Below are positions 35,146 to 44,696 of a stretch of DNA of 64,000 bases, in pieces; positions within the stretch are counted from its first letter, which is position 1, and each line of letters opens with the position of its first letter. Origin of the DNA: UBA4582 sp038106185 (GTDB lineage Bacteria > Pseudomonadota > Gammaproteobacteria > Pseudomonadales > Azotimanducaceae); NCBI GenBank assembly GCA_038106185.1, contig JAYODE010000005.1, positions 62,001-126,000 of the forward strand. The letters are read 5' to 3'. Below the pieces are notes generated by a model that saw only the letters and a program-made list of their open reading frames with translations, had not been told where the DNA came from and ran no database searches. Made by a program: the position numbers and the translations under genes.

Positions 35146-36045
35146 ATGAGCATTCGAGCAACGCTAATCAGCCTGGTGATGGCGCGAACTATTCGGCCTC
35201 TGTTTGACAGTATTGAGGATGTCGGCGGTTTCCGCGAGAAATTGTCAAAGGCTGCCGGGTTGAATCCAGGACTGCCAGAACGTGTCAGCGTCACGAAGGA
35301 CGTGATTGCCGGGGTGCCCTGCGAGTGGCTTCGAATTGAACCCAGTCGGCCCGCGCGGGTTCTTATGTACCTGCATGGCGGCGGCTATGTATCTGGCGGT
35401 GCAGATAGCCATCGAAATCTCGCCTGGCGCCTGGCAGAGGCGGCCTCTATGAGTGTCTTGCTGGTGGAATACCGACTAGCACCTGAGCATCCATTTCCGG
35501 CGGGTCTCGAGGATGCCACTGCCTGCTATCGCCAGCTGCTGGAGCAAGGTTATGGCGCTGATGATATTGCCGTAGGCGGCGATTCTGCCGGTGGTGGCCT
35601 GACTTTGGCGCTGTTGTTGAATTTGAAGAATCTTGGTTTGCCGCTACCCGATCGCGGTATTCTGCTGTCGCCGTGGCTGGATCTGTCGATGAGTGGTGAC
35701 AGCCTGGTCAGCAATGCGTCATCGGATGTCATGTTAACCCCTAAGGCGCTGCGTACCTGTGCTGCGCTCTACCTGGGTCAGCGTGATTCTCAGGCACCTC
35801 TGGCGTCGCCCTTGTTTGGCGATCTCAGGGGTTTGCCGCCGCTGCTGGTTCATGCCAGCACCACAGAAGTGTTGCTAAGTGATGCTGAACGCCTGGTCCA
35901 TATGGTCGAGGCCCAGGGCGGCGACATTCAGCTGAGTCTTTGGAAGAAAATGCCCCATGTGTTTCAGGTGTTCGCCGGTCGAATTCCAGAAGGTCAAGAG
36001 GCTATCCGTCAACTTGGTGAGTTTCTAGATAGACCCAACCGCTGA
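35146..36045 (+). CDS. Alpha/beta hydrolase, HSL family (second)
   Basis: Probable cytoplasmic esterase of 299 residues. It has HGGG (77-80), the nucleophile Ser147 in GDSAGG, YRLAPEHPFPAG, an acidic residue after LLVHASTTEVLL and a late histidine in MPHVFQVF. It is related to the hydrolase at 9394 only at family level. It stands just upstream of an acyl-CoA synthetase on the same strand (22 bases), which suggests hydrolysis of an ester followed by CoA activation of the released acid. A start at 35146 fits the family N-terminus. Confidence 0.88.
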   Translation: MSIRATLISLVMARTIRPLFDSIEDVGGFREKLSKAAGLNPGLPERVSVTKDVIAGVPCEWLRIEPSRPARVLMYLHGGGYVSGGADSHRNLAWRLAEAASMSVLLVEYRLAPEHPFPAGLEDATACYRQLLEQGYGADDIAVGGDSAGGGLTLALLLNLKNLGLPLPDRGILLSPWLDLSMSGDSLVSNASSDVMLTPKALRTCAALYLGQRDSQAPLASPLFGDLRGLPPLLVHASTTEVLLSDAERLVHMVEAQGGDIQLSLWKKMPHVFQVFAGRIPEGQEAIRQLGEFLDRPNR

Positions 36046-36067
36046 ATTCAGAGGAGGGAGGAGTGAC

Positions 36068-37792
36068 ATGGCCGAGATGACACTGGAACAAGCAACGTTG
36101 CGCCTAACTGCTGTTGGCGCGCCATTCGAGATGGAGACCCGAGTTATTCGTGGAGTCCCCACCCGTACCTGGAAACATGCGCCGAATAATTTACGAGAAA
36201 TCTTTGTGGGTATTCGATCTTTTGCTGATCGAACCTATCTGGTCTACGAAGATGAACGATTAACCTATGCAGAAGTCTATCAACAGGTCGTTAAATTAGC
36301 GCACCTGTTAGTCACTGACTATGCTGTTCAGAAAGGCGATCGTATAGCGATAGCCATGCGTAATTATCCTGAGTGGCCTATCTGTTTTTGGGCCGCTGCG
36401 ATCAGTGGGGCTGTTGTTGTGCCACTCAATGCCTGGTGGACAGGGTCAGAGCTCGAGTATGGTTTGGCAGACTCGGGATCCAGAATTTTGTTTGCAGACG
36501 AACAAAGGATGCATGCACTGACGGATTATTATCAGCAACTGCAGCTTGATGCAGTATTTGCGGTGCGTAGTCAGACCCCCTTGCCTGAGCATGTTAAAGG
36601 GCTGCATGCCAGCCTGGCGCAGGTATCTAACGAGGTCGAAATGCCTGATGTTGCTCTGTTGCCTGAAGATGACGCGACCATTTTCTACACGTCTGGTACG
36701 ACAGGTAAACCTAAGGGTGCGCTTGGCACCCAGAGAAATATCTGTACCAACCTGACGAGTCTACAATTTAGCGGAGCTAGGTCTTTGCTGCGCCGAGGGG
36801 AGCCGGTGCCTGCTCTTGATGGCCCTGGCAAGTCGAGTCCTCCTCAACTCGCGCCGCTGTTGTCAGTTCCCTTTTTTCATGCGACCGGTTGCCATTCCAC
36901 CCTGATAGCCAACACGGCTGCTGGCAATAAGTTGGTGATGATGTACAAGTGGGATCCTGAGCGAGCCATGGAGTTAATCGAGCGGGAAAGAATCACGTCC
37001 TTTGGTGGTGTACCCTCAATGGTTTGGCAGGTGTTGGAATCGCCCACGTTCGGCACCCATGACTTGTCATCCATTCAAAGCATTGGGTACGGCGGAGCGC
37101 CAGCCGCACCTGAGCTGGTTGCACGAATAAAGGAAAGTTTTCCGCTGGTATCCTCCAGCAATGGTTATGGCCTGACAGAAACCTCTTCATTGACAACCAG
37201 CAATGCCGGTTTGGATTACCAACGCAAACCAGACAGTGTCGGTGTGCCGGTACCCGTCTGTGAGCTGAAATTAATGGCTTCGAACGGCGCCAGTCAGGTG
37301 CCACAAGGAGAGGTGGGTGAACTTTGGATCAAGGGTCCAAACGTGGTGAAAGGCTACTGGCACAAGCCCGAAGCCACTGCCGAGACATTTACCAATGGCT
37401 GGTTACATTCCGGTGACCTGGCGAAAATTGATGGTGAGGGCTTTGTCTATATCGTCGATAGAGCGAAAGACATGCTCATCAGAGGCGGTGAAAATATCTA
37501 TTGTGTGGAGGTCGAGAATGCTCTGTATCAGCACCCCAACGTCATGGATTGTACTGTCGTCGGAGTGCCACACAAGATTCTAGGTGAGGAGGTGGGCACG
37601 GTGATTCAGCTGACGCCCGGCGCACGCCTCACAGCGGAAGGCTTGCAAGCCTTTCTTCGAGAGAACTTGGCAGGCTTTATGATTCCTCAGTATTTTCTTT
37701 TTAAGAGTGAGCCGCTGGCGCGTAATGCCAATGGTAAGATTCTCAAGTCCCAGGCCCGCAACGAACTGCTCGCCAGTCTAGAGGTTGACTAG
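36068..37792 (+). CDS. Acyl-CoA synthetase (AMP-binding), second
   Basis: 574-residue adenylate-forming ligase. A very strong purine-rich ribosome binding site stands directly upstream of the ATG. Motifs: YTSGTTGKPKGA, GYGLTETSS, a LHSGDLAKIDGEGFVYIVDRAKDMLIRGGENIYCVEVE hinge and the catalytic lysine in NANGKILK. The N-terminal 50 residues before the AMP-binding domain are unusual (GVPTRTWKHAPNNLREIF). This form occurs in ligases for medium-chain and branched substrates. It is probably co-transcribed with the hydrolase before it and, with only three bases between them, the SelD fusion after it. Confidence 0.9.
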   Translation: MAEMTLEQATLRLTAVGAPFEMETRVIRGVPTRTWKHAPNNLREIFVGIRSFADRTYLVYEDERLTYAEVYQQVVKLAHLLVTDYAVQKGDRIAIAMRNYPEWPICFWAAAISGAVVVPLNAWWTGSELEYGLADSGSRILFADEQRMHALTDYYQQLQLDAVFAVRSQTPLPEHVKGLHASLAQVSNEVEMPDVALLPEDDATIFYTSGTTGKPKGALGTQRNICTNLTSLQFSGARSLLRRGEPVPALDGPGKSSPPQLAPLLSVPFFHATGCHSTLIANTAAGNKLVMMYKWDPERAMELIERERITSFGGVPSMVWQVLESPTFGTHDLSSIQSIGYGGAPAAPELVARIKESFPLVSSSNGYGLTETSSLTTSNAGLDYQRKPDSVGVPVPVCELKLMASNGASQVPQGEVGELWIKGPNVVKGYWHKPEATAETFTNGWLHSGDLAKIDGEGFVYIVDRAKDMLIRGGENIYCVEVENALYQHPNVMDCTVVGVPHKILGEEVGTVIQLTPGARLTAEGLQAFLRENLAGFMIPQYFLFKSEPLARNANGKILKSQARNELLASLEVD

Positions 37793-37795
37793 GGT

Positions 37796-40033
37796 TTGAA
37801 TCCGTCAACATTTATAGCCAAGGAACTGGTCCTGCTGGGCGGTGGGCATAGCCACGTCATTGTCTTACGCATGCTGGCCATGCAGCCCATTGCCGGGTTG
37901 CAGATCACTCTGATCAGCCCCGATGTTGAGACCCCCTATTCGGGTATGCTACCGGGATTGGTCGCGGGTCACTATGAATCGGCAGACATGCATATTGACC
38001 TGGTACCTCTGTGTCGATTTGCCGGTGCTCGGTTTATTCAGGCGAGCGCATTTGATATAGATCCAGTCAGGCGTCTGGTGCGCTGCCACGGGCGACCAGA
38101 TATTGGCTATGATGTCCTGTCGATAGATATTGGGATAACCCCTGCCGTGGCTGAGGTGCCCGGAGCGGCTGCCCATGTTATTGCCGTCAAACCCATCAAT
38201 CGTTTCCTGCATCAATGGCGGGCTTGTCTGGCGCGAATTGCCGACGGTTCGGTTGGGAAATTAGGTTTTGTCGGCGGCGGAGCCGGTGGTGTTGAGCTGT
38301 GTCTGGCAGTTCACCACTACCTGACCAAGGTTGCGCCAGAACTGGCACCAAAGCCAATAGCCTTTCACTTGTTCGTCGATCATGACAGTTTGCTTTCCGA
38401 GTTCAGTCCAAGTGTGCAAGCCTTGTTCAGTCAAAAACTGGCGACTAAAGGAATCCAGCTGCATCGGAATTTTCGCGTGGTTGAAGTCGAGAAAAAGACG
38501 TTGGTATCGATGGCCGGCGAGCGCTTCACACTCGATGAAATATTTTGGGTGACCTCAGCTGCGGCTCAGTCCTGGCTAGCCGATACTCAGCTGGCGACAG
38601 ATAAAAACGGCTTTGTCGCAGTGCGAGATACACTGCAAGTGAACAACTTTGATGATGTTTTCGCGGTGGGTGATACAGCACACGTGTTAGCACACCCGCG
38701 CCCCAAAGCCGGCGTGTTTGCTGTCCGTCAGGGCCCGGTGCTGTATGAGAATATCCGTCGTCAGCTTTTGGGCCAGAAGCTCAAACCTTTCGTGCCACAA
38801 ATCTCGTTTCTCTCGTTGATTTCAACCGGTGATAAGGTCGCGGTCGCGATGAAGTATGGGCGGCATCTTCAGGGCCGCTGGGTTTGGCGACTAAAAGACT
38901 GGATCGATAGACGTTTCATGGCTCAGTTCACTGCCTTGCCGCCCATGCAGCAGAAAGCGGGCGCGGGTCTTTTGGCAAAGGTTGACTTGCAAATGCAATG
39001 CGGAGGGTGCGGTTCGAAGGTGAGTGCGGACCTCTTGGCAGAAGTTCTGAGTCATCTCGACATTCAAACCAAGGATCTTGACGACGCGGCTATTTATCGC
39101 GCGCCGGCCGGTAAGCTTATGCTCCACACAGTGGATGTGTTCAAGGCTTTCGTCGAAGACCCTTATCTGCTGGCGAAGATTGCGGTTAATCACGCTGTCA
39201 GCGATATCTATGCCATGGGTGGTGAGCCGGTCACTGCCATGGCCATTGTCACGACTCCGTATGGTACACCCACAGCCACACGTCACCTGTTACAACAGTT
39301 AATGCAGGGGGCGTGGGAAGAGTTAGTCAATGCACAAGTCAGACTCGTCGGCGGACATACAACGGAAGCGGCCGAGCTGTCCGTCGGTTTTGCAGTTAAC
39401 GGCATAGTGGACGAGGCGCGACTGCTGAGGAAGTCAGGTATGCAGCCTGGGCAGGTTTTGATACTCACAAAGCCTATTGGCACCGGCACTTTGTTTGCCG
39501 CTGATATGCAACATCGTGCACGGGGTCAGTGGATTGAAGGCGCGTTGCAAATGATGTTGCAGTCTAATGCTGCCGCTGCCGAAATCTTGAGTAGTCTGAG
39601 TGAGAAGGGCAGTACCTGCGCCTCAGCCTGTACCGATATAACCGGATTTGGTTTGGCGGGGCACCTGTCAGAGATGATGCAGGCCTCTGAGGTCAACGTC
39701 AGCCTTGACCTGTTGAGTCTGCCTTTGCTTGCTGGCAGTCTGGCTTGCTTGCAGGATTTAAAGATCACCAGTTCCTTGCATGCCGGTAACCAGCGATCGG
39801 TCAGCAATATCCAGTTCTGTGATCATCCGAACTACGGGCTGCTGTTTGATCCGCAAACCTCAGGTGGCTTGTTGGCAGCGGTAGACGCTGAATTGGCGCT
39901 GGATACTGTGAGTAAGCTGCATGCCGCCGGCTATACGCAGGCCAGTGTCATTGGCCGGGTAGACTCGTTCGTTAGTACATCAGGAGAGTCAATTCAGCCG
40001 TATTTATCTGTTCGTGTGCAAGGAGACCATTAG
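37796..40033 (+). CDS. selD: Flavoprotein-SelD fusion (selenide, water dikinase with N-terminal oxidoreductase)
   Basis: Makes selenophosphate, the selenium donor for selenocysteine and 2-selenouridine. Residues 1 to about 375 form a pyridine-nucleotide oxidoreductase related to NADH dehydrogenase II (GGGHSHVIVLRML, FVGGGAGGVEL, DVFAVGDTAHV). From about 395 a complete SelD follows. Cys405 and Lys408 in CGGCGSK align with the catalytic Cys17 and Lys20 of E. coli SelD, and NHAVSDIYAMGG, GGHTTE and FDPQTSGG are present. This fusion is known in many marine bacteria. It starts at a TTG with a poor Shine-Dalgarno. No selA, selB, selU or tRNA-Sec lies in the window. Confidence 0.9.
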   Translation: MNPSTFIAKELVLLGGGHSHVIVLRMLAMQPIAGLQITLISPDVETPYSGMLPGLVAGHYESADMHIDLVPLCRFAGARFIQASAFDIDPVRRLVRCHGRPDIGYDVLSIDIGITPAVAEVPGAAAHVIAVKPINRFLHQWRACLARIADGSVGKLGFVGGGAGGVELCLAVHHYLTKVAPELAPKPIAFHLFVDHDSLLSEFSPSVQALFSQKLATKGIQLHRNFRVVEVEKKTLVSMAGERFTLDEIFWVTSAAAQSWLADTQLATDKNGFVAVRDTLQVNNFDDVFAVGDTAHVLAHPRPKAGVFAVRQGPVLYENIRRQLLGQKLKPFVPQISFLSLISTGDKVAVAMKYGRHLQGRWVWRLKDWIDRRFMAQFTALPPMQQKAGAGLLAKVDLQMQCGGCGSKVSADLLAEVLSHLDIQTKDLDDAAIYRAPAGKLMLHTVDVFKAFVEDPYLLAKIAVNHAVSDIYAMGGEPVTAMAIVTTPYGTPTATRHLLQQLMQGAWEELVNAQVRLVGGHTTEAAELSVGFAVNGIVDEARLLRKSGMQPGQVLILTKPIGTGTLFAADMQHRARGQWIEGALQMMLQSNAAAAEILSSLSEKGSTCASACTDITGFGLAGHLSEMMQASEVNVSLDLLSLPLLAGSLACLQDLKITSSLHAGNQRSVSNIQFCDHPNYGLLFDPQTSGGLLAAVDAELALDTVSKLHAAGYTQASVIGRVDSFVSTSGESIQPYLSVRVQGDH
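40021..40026 (+). promoter_or_regulatory. Ribosome binding site deciding the third acyl-CoA synthetase start
   Basis: AGGAGA inside the end of selD stands eight bases before the ATG at 40035. The earlier in-frame start at 40014 lies upstream of this site and is less likely. Confidence 0.55.
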
Positions 40034-40034
40034 A

Positions 40035-41729
40035 ATGCCTACCGCCTTAAGTTACGCCAGTGGAGCCAGTCATCAGCCTCTGTTGGGCCTGACCATTGGT
40101 GCGAAATTTGACGAAGTCGTAGCAGCCTATCCCGACCGTCCTGCGATAGTGTCAGTCCATCAGAATGTTCGGTTGACCTACGCGGAATTGGCGCAGGCGG
40201 TCAATACGCTGGCGCGAGCCCTGCTCGCAGCGGGATTGGAAAAGGGCGAGCGAATTGGCATCTGGTCACCCAATAACGTTGAGTGGCTGATCACTCAGTA
40301 CGCCAGTGCTAAGGTGGGCGCCATCCTGGTAACCATTAATCCAGCGTATCGAGTCCATGAACTTGACTATGTCTTGCGGCAGTCCGGTTGTAAGGCACTG
40401 GTCTTGCAGAACCAATTCAAGACCTCTGACTACGAGGCTATGATACTGTCGTTATGCCCCGAACTTGCCCACTGCGAACCGGGAAGGCTTAAATCTGAGA
40501 CGTTTCCTGAGCTGACGACGGTCATTTCTCTGTCAAGCTCGCGGCATTCAGGCATCTATAATTGGACCGATCTGCTCAGTACCGCTGCGACAGTGACCGA
40601 CGAACCTCTGAAGGCGCGTGAAGCCCTGCTGGATATGGATGATGCCATCAATATACAGTATACCAGCGGTACCACCGGTTTCCCCAAAGGTGCCTGCCTG
40701 AGTCATCATAATATTCTCAACAATGGTTTCTTCGTCGCCCGAACTATGAACTTTTCATCCAACGATCGGCTGGTGGTGCCAGTGCCTCTGTATCATTGTT
40801 TTGGTATGGTCATGGCTAATCTGGGTTGTTTGACACATGCTGCCTGCCTGATTTATCCCAGTGAAAGTTTTGAGCCAGAGGCCGTTCTGCGTGCCGTCGA
40901 AGCGGAAGGCGCAACAGCGCTCTACGGCGTACCCACCATGTTCATCGCAGAGCTGGCCCTGACTAATTTTTCCAGTTTCGACCTGAGTTCACTGCGTACC
41001 GGTGTGATGGCGGGCGCGCCTTGTCCGGTGGCGACCATGAAGCAAGTTAACAGCCTGATGCATATGACAGAGGTTGAAATTGCCTATGGCATGACAGAGA
41101 CCAGTCCGGTGAGTTTTCAGACTCGGGCTGACTCGCCCCTTGATAAGCGCGTGAGTACGGTGGGTCTCGTCCACCCCCATGTTGAAGTGAAGATCATTGA
41201 TCAAGCGTCGGGGAGAACCTGCCCCTTGAATCAGATGGGTGAGCTGTGTACGCGAGGCTACAGCGTCATGCTCGGCTACTGGGAGAATCCCGAGGCGACC
41301 GCTGCTGCGATTGACAGTCATGGCTGGATGCACACGGGCGACCTTGCGGTAATGGATGACGATGGTTATGTGAATATTGTCGGGCGGATCAAGGACATGA
41401 TTGTCAGAGGCGGTGAGAATGTCTACCCGCGAGAGATTGAGGAATTCCTGATGACCCATCCTGCCGTAGCAGCCGTGCAAGTGACTGGGGTGCCCGATCC
41501 CAGGTATGGCGAAGAAATCATTGCGTGGGTGGCGCTGAAGGAAGGCCAGCAAGCGGATGAAGAGGCGATCAAAGCTTTTTGCCGAGGCAAGATTGCCCAT
41601 TATAAGGTGCCCCGTTATGTGCGATTCACCCAAGACTTTCCCATGACGGTGACTGGCAAGGTGCAAAAGTTCAAGATGCGCGAGGTCAGTATGCAAGAAC
41701 TGGGGCTCCAAGAGCAGGAGACTGCCTGA
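40035..41729 (+). CDS. Acyl-CoA synthetase (AMP-binding), third
   Basis: 564-residue AMP-forming ligase of the fatty-acyl/AMP-binding FadD-like group. Motifs: YTSGTTGFPKGA, the switch region PLYHCFGMVMANLG, YGMTETSPVSF, GWMHTGDLAVMDDDGYVNIVGRIKDMIVRGGENVYPREIEEFL and the lysine in VTGKVQKFKMR. It closely resembles the medium/long-chain ligases that are often adjacent to acyl-CoA dehydrogenases. It begins one base after the selD stop, so it is translated in the same unit as selD and the second ligase. That pairing of SelD and ligases looks accidental rather than functional. Confidence 0.9.
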   Translation: MPTALSYASGASHQPLLGLTIGAKFDEVVAAYPDRPAIVSVHQNVRLTYAELAQAVNTLARALLAAGLEKGERIGIWSPNNVEWLITQYASAKVGAILVTINPAYRVHELDYVLRQSGCKALVLQNQFKTSDYEAMILSLCPELAHCEPGRLKSETFPELTTVISLSSSRHSGIYNWTDLLSTAATVTDEPLKAREALLDMDDAINIQYTSGTTGFPKGACLSHHNILNNGFFVARTMNFSSNDRLVVPVPLYHCFGMVMANLGCLTHAACLIYPSESFEPEAVLRAVEAEGATALYGVPTMFIAELALTNFSSFDLSSLRTGVMAGAPCPVATMKQVNSLMHMTEVEIAYGMTETSPVSFQTRADSPLDKRVSTVGLVHPHVEVKIIDQASGRTCPLNQMGELCTRGYSVMLGYWENPEATAAAIDSHGWMHTGDLAVMDDDGYVNIVGRIKDMIVRGGENVYPREIEEFLMTHPAVAAVQVTGVPDPRYGEEIIAWVALKEGQQADEEAIKAFCRGKIAHYKVPRYVRFTQDFPMTVTGKVQKFKMREVSMQELGLQEQETA

Positions 41730-41830
41730 ATCTTCTGTTCAGCGCCAAACAGTGATCCTGCAAAGGATGATGGTCGTAAATGGGTGTATACTGCGCGCTT
41801 GCGGATCAGCATCGGAACAAGACCGGAAAT

Positions 41831-42847
41831 ATGAACGGAATATTATTAATTAACCTTGGATCGCCAAAGAGCCTGGAGCTTAAATCCGTCAAAGCCTATC
41901 TGAAAGAATTCCTTTCCGATGATTTGGTGATCGATCTGCCGAAGATTGCACAGCAACTGCTGGTCAATCTGATTATTGTGCCGTTTCGATCAAGCAAGAC
42001 TCTGCATGCCTACAGCACGGTCTGGACTGATTCAGGCTCGCCGCTGATCGCCAGAACCCGGGCGATGGCCGACGCTTTGGCGCAGCGCACGACTCAGCCA
42101 GTAGAAGTTGCCATGCGGTATCAGGAACCGAGTATCAGGGGTGCGTTGCAGCGATTAGTCGATTTAGGTTGCGATGAGATTACCGTTTTACCTCTGTACC
42201 CGCATTATGCGATGTCCACGTCTCTGACGACGAGATTGGCGGTTGAGGCAGTGGTAGACAGGTTGGCGAGTCCGCCGAAGTTGTCGTTCACAGATTCTTT
42301 CTACAGCGACTCGGGCTACATCAAGGCCCTTGCGGAGCGGATAAAAGCTGATCTTCCCGGCGACTACGATTATCTGTTGTTCAGCTACCACGGTTTGCCA
42401 AAGCGACATCTGGTCAAGACCGATCCGACGGGTAATCATTGTTTGCAAAGTGAAAACTGTTGCCAAGTCGACTGTGGCGCACGGGCTTACTGTTATAAGG
42501 CGCAGGTCCTGCAGACCTCGCAGTTGGTCGCTGACTATCTTGAACTACCTGATGATAAGTGGGGTGTCGCTTTCCAGTCTCGTATCGGACCCGGTTGGTT
42601 GGAGCCGTTTACGGATGAGCTGCTCAAGGCATTACCCGCTGAGGGACGTAAAAACATCGCGGTCGTTTGCCCCTCTTTTGTTGCCGATTGCCTTGAAACG
42701 CTGGAAGAAGTCAATTTACGGGGCCGAGAAGATTTTATCGAGGCCGGCGGTGAGCAATTCACCTATATACCCTGTCTGAACGAAGACAGTTTGTGGATTG
42801 ATTATTTGACAGACCTGCTGGTACCCGCAGCTTCTCGTCGCAACTGA
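41831..42847 (+). CDS. hemH: Ferrochelatase
   Basis: Inserts Fe(II) into protoporphyrin IX, the last step of heme synthesis. The 338 residues begin MNGILLINLGSP and carry the catalytic histidine in YHGLP, CYKAQ, FQSRIGPGWLEPFTDE and CPSFVADCLETLEE. A cysteine-rich segment (HCLQSENCCQVDCGARAYC) lies in the middle, resembling the extended cysteine loop of some bacterial ferrochelatases that bind a [2Fe-2S] cluster; that function here is unproven. The start is the ATG at 41831; an upstream in-frame start would add 17 residues without support. It may be expressed with the ABC exporter downstream. Confidence 0.93.
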   Translation: MNGILLINLGSPKSLELKSVKAYLKEFLSDDLVIDLPKIAQQLLVNLIIVPFRSSKTLHAYSTVWTDSGSPLIARTRAMADALAQRTTQPVEVAMRYQEPSIRGALQRLVDLGCDEITVLPLYPHYAMSTSLTTRLAVEAVVDRLASPPKLSFTDSFYSDSGYIKALAERIKADLPGDYDYLLFSYHGLPKRHLVKTDPTGNHCLQSENCCQVDCGARAYCYKAQVLQTSQLVADYLELPDDKWGVAFQSRIGPGWLEPFTDELLKALPAEGRKNIAVVCPSFVADCLETLEEVNLRGREDFIEAGGEQFTYIPCLNEDSLWIDYLTDLLVPAASRRN

Positions 42848-42882
42848 TCTGCAACATCCTTTAAGCCCATGGAAGTCTGTGT

Positions 42883-44664
42883 ATGATTGAGCTGCCACCC
42901 GCGCCTCAGAAACGGGTCAAAAGCCTTCGTCCCCTCGGTATGCTGGTCCCTTTTATTGCACCCTATAAGGGCACACTACTGGTGGCCCTGGCGGCTTTGC
43001 TGATTTCCTCCGCCGCTTTGCTGGCCATGCCGGTGGCAGTGCGCAATGTCATAGATCATGGCTTTTCCGCAGCTGATGCAGAGAACGTCAATCGGTACTT
43101 TTTTGTGCTGCTGGTGTTTGCTCTGGTCATTGGTTTCTTTGGCGCTGCCAGGGCTTATTTTGTTAACTGGCTGGGCGAACGGGTCGTCGCAGACCTGCGA
43201 GATCAGGTGTTTCGCCATGTGGTTCGTATGGATCCAAGCTTTTTTGAGGTCACTCGAGTGGGTGAAGTGCTGTCTCGATTGACCGCAGATACGACCCTGA
43301 TCCAGTCGATTTCAGGGGTGGGCATCTCCATCGTGCTGCGCTCTTCCATTCAGTTTGTTGGCGCTTTGGCATTATTGGCTTACACCAATCTGCAATTGAT
43401 GGGGCTACTGCTAATAGTATTGCCTCTCGTGATCATCCCCATCTTGTTGATTGGCCGCTGGGTCAGGCGTCTATCCAAGGACTCGCAAGATCGAGTCGCT
43501 GACGCCAGTGGTCATGCGGAAGAAATATTGAATGCGGTCGGAATAGTGCAGGCCTTTACCGCCGAAGAGCTGGAGAGTCAGCGCTTTGGAAAGGCTGTTG
43601 AGTCCAGCTTTCGAGTCGCTATTCGTCGAATCCGGGTGCGCGCTCTGCTGACGACCGTGGCGATCAGTGGCGTGTTTGGCGCGCTGATCTTTGTGCTTTG
43701 GGTTGGCGCTAAAGCCGTATTAAGCGGCGATATTTCCGGCGGAGAATTAGGCCAATTCGTGCTTTATGCGATCTTCGTCGGTGGTTCGGCCGCAGCCTTA
43801 AGTGAGTTCTGGGGCGAGGTTCAGCGCGCTTCCGGTGCCATGGAGCGCATCGCCGAACTGTTGAGTGTGGTGCCTGTCATTCAGGCGCCAGTGAAGCCCC
43901 AGCCCTTGCCTGCGGTCATCGAGGGTCGGGTTCGGTTCGAGGCCGTTCAATTCAGCTACCCCTCTCGGCCCAAAGAGCGGGCGCTAAGCGATTTCAATCT
44001 GTCGATAGCAGCCGGTGAAAATATCGCCTTCGTCGGTCCGTCCGGCGCTGGCAAGAGCACCTTGTTCCAGCTGTTGCTGCGATTCTATAACACGGGCTTT
44101 GGCCGAATCCTGATTGATGATGTTGACATTGCGCAGGCCTCTCCAGAGGAAGTACGTGGTTGTCTTGGCATAGTCCCGCAGGAAACTACAATTTTTGGTG
44201 CCAGCGCAGCTGAAAATATTCGTTTCGGCAAACCTGGAGCAAGCCTTGAGGAAATACGTGCGGCGGCCCAAGCGGCCTCTGCGCATGAATTTATCGAAAG
44301 GCTCCCCCAGGGTTATGAGACCTTCCTGGGTGAGAAGGGCGCGCGCCTGTCCGGAGGGCAGAGACAACGTATCGCGATCGCGCGAGCAGTGCTTCGAGAT
44401 CCAAAGATATTACTGCTGGATGAGGCGACCAGTGCGCTGGATGCGGAAAGTGAGCAATTAGTACAGACTGCCCTTGAGCGTTTGCAGCAGAATAGAACAA
44501 CCCTGGTCATAGCCCACCGGCTGGCGACGGTGCTCAAGGCTGATCGTATTGTGGTGATGGATGCCGGTCAAATTCAGGACGTTGGCACCCACGGGGCCTT
44601 GCTGAATCGGAATGCCCTCTATGCACGTATGGTACAGCTGCAGTTTGGCGCGGCAGCCGCTTGA
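42883..44664 (+). CDS. ABC exporter of the MsbA type
   Basis: Homodimeric half-transporter of 593 residues in the inner membrane. Six TM helices occupy about 25-310. An intact NBD follows: Walker A GPSGAGKST, signature LSGGQRQ, Walker B LLLDEATSALD, and the switch histidine in IAHRLATVLKADRI. In contrast to the pair at 31-35 kb, every catalytic residue is standard. MsbA moves lipid A core, but this family also includes drug and peptide exporters, so substrate is uncertain. It stands 35 bases after hemH. Confidence 0.9.
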   Translation: MIELPPAPQKRVKSLRPLGMLVPFIAPYKGTLLVALAALLISSAALLAMPVAVRNVIDHGFSAADAENVNRYFFVLLVFALVIGFFGAARAYFVNWLGERVVADLRDQVFRHVVRMDPSFFEVTRVGEVLSRLTADTTLIQSISGVGISIVLRSSIQFVGALALLAYTNLQLMGLLLIVLPLVIIPILLIGRWVRRLSKDSQDRVADASGHAEEILNAVGIVQAFTAEELESQRFGKAVESSFRVAIRRIRVRALLTTVAISGVFGALIFVLWVGAKAVLSGDISGGELGQFVLYAIFVGGSAAALSEFWGEVQRASGAMERIAELLSVVPVIQAPVKPQPLPAVIEGRVRFEAVQFSYPSRPKERALSDFNLSIAAGENIAFVGPSGAGKSTLFQLLLRFYNTGFGRILIDDVDIAQASPEEVRGCLGIVPQETTIFGASAAENIRFGKPGASLEEIRAAAQAASAHEFIERLPQGYETFLGEKGARLSGGQRQRIAIARAVLRDPKILLLDEATSALDAESEQLVQTALERLQQNRTTLVIAHRLATVLKADRIVVMDAGQIQDVGTHGALLNRNALYARMVQLQFGAAAA

Positions 44665-44696
44665 TGGCTGATGTTCAAGGCTAATCTGCAGGCGGT

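Noticed and set aside
40989..41711. Antisense ORF in the third acyl-CoA synthetase
   Set aside because: His- and Arg-rich shadow of the ligase frame, without support.
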